DNA of 64,000 nt from Bacillota bacterium (GTDB taxonomy: Bacteria > Bacillota > Clostridia > Acetivibrionales > DSM-1351), in the NCBI GenBank assembly GCA_023460955.1, contig JAEWOH010000041.1, forward strand, positions 186,001-250,000. Direction: 5' to 3'. The notes beneath the pieces were generated by a model. It ran no database searches and was not told where the DNA came from. It was given only the letters and a program-made list of their open reading frames with translations. The position numbers and the translations under genes were made by a program. This document shows, one piece after another, positions 58,238 to 64,000 of this stretch. Positions within the stretch are counted from its first letter, which is position 1, and each line of letters opens with the position of its first letter.

Positions 58238-59788
58238 ATGCTGAAAGTATTACTTGTGGATGATGAGCCTTATATACTTGAAGGTCTTAAGGTTATGGCT
58301 GACTGGGAGTCTCACGGATTTACCGTATGCGGAGAGGCTACGAATGGAGCTGACGCTCTTGAGATGGTGAAAATGTGTAACCCTGACCTTATCATCACAG
58401 ATATCAGGATGCCTGTAATGGACGGTCTTGAGTTGATAAAAAAGTGTTATGAGCAGCTTTATACTACTGCTAAATTTGTAATATTAAGCGGTTATGATGA
58501 GTTTTCTTATGTCACCCAGGCAATGAAATATAATGCCAAGGAATATCTTTTGAAGCCTCTTGATGATGAAGAGCTTAACAAACTTTTATCAAAGCTATCG
58601 GTTGAAATTGAAATGGAACGGCTGAAAACCCAGAGTACAAATCGGCAAATTGCTTTTGTGGCAAACCAGTGTATCCGCAGATTGATTACCGGGGAACGCA
58701 AAGAATCTTTATTTAATAGATTCTGCCTCCTACTTGGGCTAGGGGCTGAAGAAGAGATTGGCTGCCTGCTTATCGATATCACAAATAACAGAGATAGGGC
58801 TGAGTTTGGATATGATAAGATGGCAGCCAGAAAAATAATTGAGCAAGAGATAAAAGAGAAATATCAATTTAATATTTTTGAGGATGACAATGGAAGGCTT
58901 GGTATTGTTACATGTGGTGGAATAGCTGTAAATAACGACCTTGAGGAACTGTCCATGCGTCTGCTGTTAAAACTCAAGGATAAGTTAAAGTGCGGTATAA
59001 CTATTGCAGTAAGCGATAAGGGTGTTGGTCCTGACACTCTTTGTTCCATATATAAATCTGCGGAATACGCCCTTGGCTTTAAATTTTTTGATGGCGTGGG
59101 AACAATTCTGGAATATTCAAAACTAAAGGAACAGCAATTAAGTCAAAATGCTCAGAATAATAAATTCAAGCTGCTGCTCCAATATATTAAAGATAACAGG
59201 GCTGATCTGCTTGAGTTATCAGTTCAGGAGCTGTTTGTCTATTACTCTGAGGCCAGAGTATCTCCAAAAGTTATTATTTCAACAATCAAGAGCTTCATTT
59301 TGGAAGTAGTTAAGCTTTTGAAGGATTTAAGTATAGACTCTACAGCTTTTTTGGAGTCAGCGCTTCAGTTAGATAAAAAAATAGAGCAGCTGACAGTTTC
59401 AGAACTTAAGGATGCCTTTCTGAAAGAATGCCTTAATACGGCAGAATTAATCGAAAAATCTAATTGCAGCTTTTCACAACTTACTATTTGTGAGATAAAA
59501 GAATATATCCAGCAAAACTACTCAAAAGATATAAAGCTTAAAAATGTAGCGAAGCAATTCTTTATGAATCCGGTTTATCTTGGACAGGTATTTAAAAAGG
59601 CCACCGGAGTGCAGTTTAATGATTATCTCAATTCAGTAAGAATTGAGGAGGCGATAAAACTGCTGCGGCGCACAGATATGAAAATAACCGACATTGCTAA
59701 GGCTGTGGGATATAATAATCCTAAATACTTTTTAAGCAAATTCAAAGCTTCAACAAACTTACCGCCCTCATCATTTAAAACAGAGTAA
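58238..59788 (+). CDS. Response regulator, REC plus AraC domain (first of two)
   Basis: The product is 516 aa. The receiver has D8-D9-E10, phosphoacceptor D55 (Ile-Thr-Asp-Ile-Arg-Met-Pro) and Leu-Leu-Lys-Pro. The C-terminal AraC domain ends Phe-Lys-Ala-Ser-Thr-Asn-Leu-Pro-Pro-Ser-Ser-Phe. A long middle region links them. GGAGGG precedes the ATG. It is followed after 20 bases by a sensor kinase and then a second regulator of the same kind. Confidence 0.92.
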   Translation: MLKVLLVDDEPYILEGLKVMADWESHGFTVCGEATNGADALEMVKMCNPDLIITDIRMPVMDGLELIKKCYEQLYTTAKFVILSGYDEFSYVTQAMKYNAKEYLLKPLDDEELNKLLSKLSVEIEMERLKTQSTNRQIAFVANQCIRRLITGERKESLFNRFCLLLGLGAEEEIGCLLIDITNNRDRAEFGYDKMAARKIIEQEIKEKYQFNIFEDDNGRLGIVTCGGIAVNNDLEELSMRLLLKLKDKLKCGITIAVSDKGVGPDTLCSIYKSAEYALGFKFFDGVGTILEYSKLKEQQLSQNAQNNKFKLLLQYIKDNRADLLELSVQELFVYYSEARVSPKVIISTIKSFILEVVKLLKDLSIDSTAFLESALQLDKKIEQLTVSELKDAFLKECLNTAELIEKSNCSFSQLTICEIKEYIQQNYSKDIKLKNVAKQFFMNPVYLGQVFKKATGVQFNDYLNSVRIEEAIKLLRRTDMKITDIAKAVGYNNPKYFLSKFKASTNLPPSSFKTE

Positions 59789-59808
59789 TTTAGTTTGGAG
59801 GATAAACA

Positions 59809-61608
59809 ATGAAGCTTAAAAAAATCAGTTTCAGTAAGGTAAACGATATTCCTCTTAACTTTAAATTTCTAATTATATATATAATATGCATCCTTATTCC
59901 AATGGTAATAATTAATGCGGTTTTTATTGTCAGGTTTTCGTCAGAGGCTTATGAGAGGGAAAGCAACAATTTTAAGATATCCATGGAACGGACAAGAACA
60001 GATATAGACACAATTATAGAGAGCTGTATTGCTGTTGGACATTCTATCTCCACCGACAGAACTCTATTTAGCCTTTTGGACTATAATTACTTTGACAGCA
60101 ACGATTATTATAGTGTTTATGATTCAAATTTAAGACAGCGTCTCACCACATATACAACCCCATACAATTACATTCAAAATATTGTATTGTATGTAGATAA
60201 CCCAACAATAAGAAACGGTGGTAATTACTTTTACATAGATAGTGCCGTAAAGGCTACAGATTGGTATAAGGATATCAATAAGGCTAAGGAACATGTTCTT
60301 ATAAAACCGTACATGGAGCGTACCGACAGTGTTATTGCAAATAGAGTAAAATATTTAAGCGTGTTATTTACTTCTGATCATTTTTACACCTTCGGATACA
60401 AAAAGAAAGTGCTTAAAATTGATATAGATCTAAGCAAATTGCTTTCAATAATGAGCAGAGAGAAGGAATATCTGACCTTATTCCTTGTAGATCCTGATAA
60501 TAATATAGTTTGTTCAAGCAATGATAAATACAGCGTTTATGAAGTATCCGACTTTAAAAAGTATGATGAAGGTTTCCTGACTGACGATAAGAGCAGACTT
60601 GAATCACAACTGGGTAAAAATAGGTATTTAAAGGGCTGGAAACTTGTGGGAATAACAAAGAGCGAACGATTTTCACAAGCATTGACAAATAGTTTGAGTT
60701 TTGTTGTGCTCTTTGCTTTGGCAAGCATTATTGTTTCATTTTTTCTGACATACATAATGGTTCGCTCTTATAATTACAGACTAAAAAAGCTTTCAAAGCA
60801 CATACTCAAAATCAACGATGGACAATTTAACCTTATTGATATAAACGAAGGTAAGGATGAGATTGGAGGCGTTATAAGAAATTTCAATGTCATGGCTTCC
60901 AAGATAAACACTTTAATTAACGATGTCTATAAGCTGGAGCTTCAAAAAAAGAACCTTGAACTGGAGCGTGTCCGGGCCGAGCTTAATTTTCTTCAAAGCC
61001 AGATGAATCCTCATTTCCTTTTTAATACCCTGAATGCTTTGCTGGTGGTGTGTATAAAGAACAACTATACGGCTGTAATTGATATTTTAAAGTATTTGTC
61101 CAAAACCTTAAGAAGACTGCTCAGCTGGAAGGATGACCTTGTTACAATCAGGGAAGAATTGGAGTTCACGGAAATGTACCTTAAAATCGAGAACTTCAGA
61201 TTCTGTGATAAAAATATTTATACCATTTCTGTCAATGATGAATTACTTAATTATAAAATTCCTAAGATGAGCATGCAGCCCTTAGTAGAAAATGCCTGTA
61301 AACATGGTTTGCAGTCTATTGTAGGAACAGGAAAAATTAACATTGATATAAATATGTCTGATGAGGGCTTAAGAATATCTGTAGAAGACAACGGCTCAGG
61401 GATGGACAGTAATAAGCTCAATCAGATTATTAACTGCATATCCGATGAGAAGGAAACCAGCAGTCATATTGGTATCAGAAATGTATATCGGAGACTAAAG
61501 CTTTTTTATGGTGATGAGGTTGATTTCAACATAGAAAGTACGCTCAATGTAGGCACAATAGTTTATTTTGTTATTCCTGCAACAAAGCTGGACAGACAAA
61601 CGGAGTAG
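59809..61608 (+). CDS. Sensor histidine kinase, YesM-like
   Basis: The product is 599 aa. Membrane helix 1 is near residues 19-42, an extracellular sensor domain to about 285, helix 2 (Val-Val-Leu-Phe-Ala-Leu-Ala-Ser-Ile-Ile), HAMP (Tyr-Asn-Tyr-Arg-Leu-Lys-Lys), then the phosphohistidine in Gln-Met-Asn-Pro-His-Phe-Leu-Phe-Asn-Thr and an ATPase domain with Pro-Leu-Val-Glu-Asn-Ala and Asp-Asn-Gly-Ser-Gly-Met. TTGGAGG precedes the ATG. Flanked on both sides by response regulators. Confidence 0.92.
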   Translation: MKLKKISFSKVNDIPLNFKFLIIYIICILIPMVIINAVFIVRFSSEAYERESNNFKISMERTRTDIDTIIESCIAVGHSISTDRTLFSLLDYNYFDSNDYYSVYDSNLRQRLTTYTTPYNYIQNIVLYVDNPTIRNGGNYFYIDSAVKATDWYKDINKAKEHVLIKPYMERTDSVIANRVKYLSVLFTSDHFYTFGYKKKVLKIDIDLSKLLSIMSREKEYLTLFLVDPDNNIVCSSNDKYSVYEVSDFKKYDEGFLTDDKSRLESQLGKNRYLKGWKLVGITKSERFSQALTNSLSFVVLFALASIIVSFFLTYIMVRSYNYRLKKLSKHILKINDGQFNLIDINEGKDEIGGVIRNFNVMASKINTLINDVYKLELQKKNLELERVRAELNFLQSQMNPHFLFNTLNALLVVCIKNNYTAVIDILKYLSKTLRRLLSWKDDLVTIREELEFTEMYLKIENFRFCDKNIYTISVNDELLNYKIPKMSMQPLVENACKHGLQSIVGTGKINIDINMSDEGLRISVEDNGSGMDSNKLNQIINCISDEKETSSHIGIRNVYRRLKLFYGDEVDFNIESTLNVGTIVYFVIPATKLDRQTE

Positions 61609-61649
61609 ATGACAAGGATGTTCAAATCCCACTGATAAGGAGTGTTTTT

Positions 61650-63233
61650 GTGTTCAAGGTTTTGCTGGTGGATGATGAGCCTATGGCAATTGAAGCGTTA
61701 AAAATAGCCGCTGATTGGGAGGATTATGGCTTTGTTGTATGTGGGCAATGCTCAAACGGACAGGAGGCATTGGGGTTTATAGAAAAAGAAAAGCCTGATT
61801 TAGTTTTAACAGATGTTACAATGCCTATTATGGATGGGCTTGAGCTTATCAGGCAAGTTAAGGACCAACCTGAATTTAAGGACTTGATTTTTATAATTGT
61901 AAGCGGGTATGACGAATTTGAGTACGCGAAGCGTGCTATGAAATATGGAATAACTCACTATCTGCTCAAACCTGTTTTCAAAGAAGATTTTCTTGAGGTG
62001 CTTCTTCCGTTAATCCCAAAACTTGAAAGAGATAGGGAATACAAAAGGATTTTCTCTAATTATCCTGAAATTAATATAGGGTACAAGTTTGATGAATTCC
62101 TTGCCGGAAGCCTAAGTGAAGCACTGCTGCTGAAGGATTTAAATATTGATGTAACGAAAAACAGTGTTTTATGGACTTATGTCTCACTGCTGCTTGATTT
62201 CAAACATTCAGAGAACAGCGGGGATGAGCAGACGGCAATATCACTTGAGATTAAATACTTTGAATGCTTGTTAAAATCAATACCGGATAGCTATACTAAG
62301 GGTTTTCATATCTATCCGATATACAATGCTCAAGGGTCTTATGGTTTGGTGCTATGCAGCAGCCGTGAAAATTCTCCGGAGGAACTGCTCAAACACATAG
62401 TTCAGCAGCTGGCAACTATTTTCAATGACAAGTTTTATATTTCGACCGGCTCCACGGTGGATAAATTGGCCGATCTGAAAATATCCAGAAGTGAGTCGGA
62501 TGCGGCCCTGAATTTCCGATTTTTCAGTCCTGACCTAAAGCTCCTCCTGAATAGCGATATAAGGAATTTGTCTGTAAAGTACAGCTTGGATGAAATAAGT
62601 CCGGTGGAGGAATTGCTTGTGTCCTTTGAAAACATTGACAAGTCAAGTCTGCTTCATCAACTCCAAAAGCTTTTCCAGCTATTCAGAGCTACGTACACAG
62701 CACCTGAAATAATAGAACTTTACCTTACAAATGTAGTTTATAAAAGCTTTTCAGTTATTCAAACTATGGGAGGCTCAGTAGATAATTTACCCCATATTCC
62801 AAACCTTGAGAGACTGGCAGATAATAGTACCTCCCTCAATGAACTCCAACAGATAATGGAGTTTTATGCCGAGGATTTCTGCGGTTATGCATTAAGCTTA
62901 AAAGACAGAAATAAGAAAAGCGACAGGGATCTGGTTGAAGAATATATACGTGAAAATTATAGGAGAAGCCTTACCATTAAGGAGATTGCACAAAAGCTGT
63001 ATCTTCATCCAACATATCTTGGCTGGAAGATTAACAAATGGTTCGGCTGCAGCTTTAACGAATATATACATAGTCTTAGAATGGAAGAGGCGGGACGTCT
63101 CCTTCGCAGTACCGACGTAAAATCCCATGAAATAGCAGAAAGCCTTGGTTATAGTAGTTATAACTATTTTCTGGAGCAGTTTGTAAAGTCTTATTCCATG
63201 AAACCAAGTGAGTATAAATTAAATAAGTTCTAA
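61650..63233 (+). CDS. Response regulator, REC plus AraC domain (second of two)
   Basis: The product is 527 aa. The receiver has D8-D9-E10, D55 (Leu-Thr-Asp-Val-Thr-Met-Pro) and Leu-Leu-Lys-Pro; the C-terminal AraC domain ends Lys-Ser-Tyr-Ser-Met-Lys-Pro-Ser-Glu-Tyr-Lys. Start is GTG 61650 after AAGGAG at 61637-61642. It is a distant paralogue of the regulator two genes upstream, not a recent copy. The solute-binding protein gene follows after 119 bases. Confidence 0.9.
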   Translation: MFKVLLVDDEPMAIEALKIAADWEDYGFVVCGQCSNGQEALGFIEKEKPDLVLTDVTMPIMDGLELIRQVKDQPEFKDLIFIIVSGYDEFEYAKRAMKYGITHYLLKPVFKEDFLEVLLPLIPKLERDREYKRIFSNYPEINIGYKFDEFLAGSLSEALLLKDLNIDVTKNSVLWTYVSLLLDFKHSENSGDEQTAISLEIKYFECLLKSIPDSYTKGFHIYPIYNAQGSYGLVLCSSRENSPEELLKHIVQQLATIFNDKFYISTGSTVDKLADLKISRSESDAALNFRFFSPDLKLLLNSDIRNLSVKYSLDEISPVEELLVSFENIDKSSLLHQLQKLFQLFRATYTAPEIIELYLTNVVYKSFSVIQTMGGSVDNLPHIPNLERLADNSTSLNELQQIMEFYAEDFCGYALSLKDRNKKSDRDLVEEYIRENYRRSLTIKEIAQKLYLHPTYLGWKINKWFGCSFNEYIHSLRMEEAGRLLRSTDVKSHEIAESLGYSSYNYFLEQFVKSYSMKPSEYKLNKF

Positions 63234-63299
63234 ACTTTTTAGGTACTTAATCTGTATTTTGGCAAATTGAATAACTCCTCACAAAAAAAGATAATTAGG

Positions 63300-63333
63300 T
63301 TACAGTAATACATCAACTTAAATAATACTGTAA
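63300..63333 (+). promoter_or_regulatory. Inverted repeat before the solute-binding protein gene
   Basis: TTACAGTA (63300-63307) and TACTGTAA (63326-63333) are complementary over 8 bp with an 18-base gap, just before the ribosome site. It could be an operator for one of the AraC regulators or a leader hairpin. Confidence 0.35.
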
Positions 63334-63352
63334 AATGTGAGGAGGAGAACAA

Positions 63353-64000
63353 ATGTTAGGAAAAAAAAGAAGTTTTCTGGTTTTAGCTTTGACAGTAGTT
63401 ATGTCTGTTGGCATGATGCTTTCAGGCTGCGGAGGGAACGATACTTCCCAAAACACTGCAACTTCAACCACTCAAACCAGTTCAACGGGGACAGCTGCAG
63501 TATCTACCGATCCAGCACAGGACCCCATCGAGATCAGTTTTTTCATTTCTGACCCTGGCCAGGCACCAACGGCTGACAACAAGATGTACAAATTAATAAA
63601 GGATAAACTTGGAGTAACCTGTAAATGGGAGTTCCTTGTAGGCGACAAGAGCCAAAAGATAGGCGTTATGATTGCCGGCGGTGATTACCCCGATGTAACT
63701 TTTGTTGATTCCGACAGCGTTGGTGAGTTTTCCAGTGCCGGAGCTTTATTGCCACTTGAGGATTTGATAGCTAAAAATGCACCAAACCTTCAAAATCATT
63801 ATGGCCCATATCTTAATAAGTTAAAGGACCCATCTGACGGACATTTCTATGTAATGGCCAACTTCAACAGAATATACGGTGATTTTAAAGCTAATATTTG
63901 GGAAGGTCCTGCTTTCTGGATTCAGAAGGATGTATTGAAAGAAGCAGGCTATCCAAAGGTTCGTACACTTGACCAATACTTCGAAATAATTGAAAAATAT
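63353..64000 (+). CDS. Extracellular solute-binding lipoprotein, 3' end outside the window
   Basis: The first 216 codons are present. A lipoprotein signal peptide has lipobox Leu-Ser-Gly-Cys with Cys26, then a Ser/Thr/Gln-rich linker to about residue 55. The mature part starts Ile-Glu-Ile-Ser-Phe-Phe-Ile-Ser and has Gly-Asp-Tyr-Pro-Asp-Val, typical of large sugar-binding proteins of LplB-type importers. GAGGAGGAG at 63339-63347 precedes the ATG. It may serve an importer beyond the window or act as the sensing partner of the kinase. Confidence 0.88.
   Translation, partial: MLGKKRSFLVLALTVVMSVGMMLSGCGGNDTSQNTATSTTQTSSTGTAAVSTDPAQDPIEISFFISDPGQAPTADNKMYKLIKDKLGVTCKWEFLVGDKSQKIGVMIAGGDYPDVTFVDSDSVGEFSSAGALLPLEDLIAKNAPNLQNHYGPYLNKLKDPSDGHFYVMANFNRIYGDFKANIWEGPAFWIQKDVLKEAGYPKVRTLDQYFEIIEKY

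Overview
The window reads as a low-GC Firmicute chromosome, most likely a cellulolytic clostridium of the Ruminiclostridium group. The strongest clue is the sugar epimerase at 3333-4211. It closely resembles, from memory, the D-psicose (D-allulose) 3-epimerase of R. cellulolyticum and keeps that enzyme's residue numbering (E150, D183, H209, E244). YesN/YesM-type two-component systems, LplB-type sugar transporters, a spore photoproduct lyase and a chemoreceptor fit a motile, spore-forming saccharolytic anaerobe. I saw no rRNA, tRNA, CRISPR array, insertion sequence or phage gene.

Layout: 0-2.5 kb holds the tail of a class C beta-lactamase-like protein, a methyltransferase and a GNAT acetyltransferase. 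2.5-26.7 kb is one large catabolic locus. A leftward arm carries two FAD oxidoreductases, the ketose 3-epimerase and an SDR. A central control region with divergent promoters leads into a sensor kinase/AraC-type regulator pair. The rightward arm carries a three-gene sugar ABC importer without an ATPase, five more FAD oxidoreductases of the same family, three zinc alcohol dehydrogenases and a PfkB kinase. The likely job is uptake and oxidation, isomerisation and phosphorylation of a polyol, rare sugar or sugar conjugate. The seven FAD paralogues are far more than any pathway I know needs, and this is the best candidate here for an undescribed system.

26.7-45.5 kb is a patchwork of small single-gene units, many related to antibiotic or xenobiotic defence: GyrI/AraC regulators, a peptide deformylase, a Vat-like acetyltransferase, an APH-like kinase, ANT(6), an MFS exporter, methyltransferases and an ABC-F protein. 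The ABC-F leader contains a readable transcription attenuator (terminator against antiterminator, with a two-codon upstream ORF).

45.5-57.2 kb is mostly housekeeping and redox: splB, glutathione peroxidase, an EFR1-type ferredoxin, a CoA-binding protein coupled to an unusual RnfD-RnfC fusion, rpiA, a PadR/HAAS pair, a diguanylate cyclase, an alpha/beta hydrolase, and a LysR regulator divergent from gap. 57.3-64 kb begins another sugar-sensing locus: a polysaccharide deacetylase, then regulator-kinase-regulator, then a lipoprotein solute-binding protein cut by the window end.

Start codons were reassigned in many cases from visible ribosome binding sites. Functions are family-level assignments from motifs read by eye; no database search was run.
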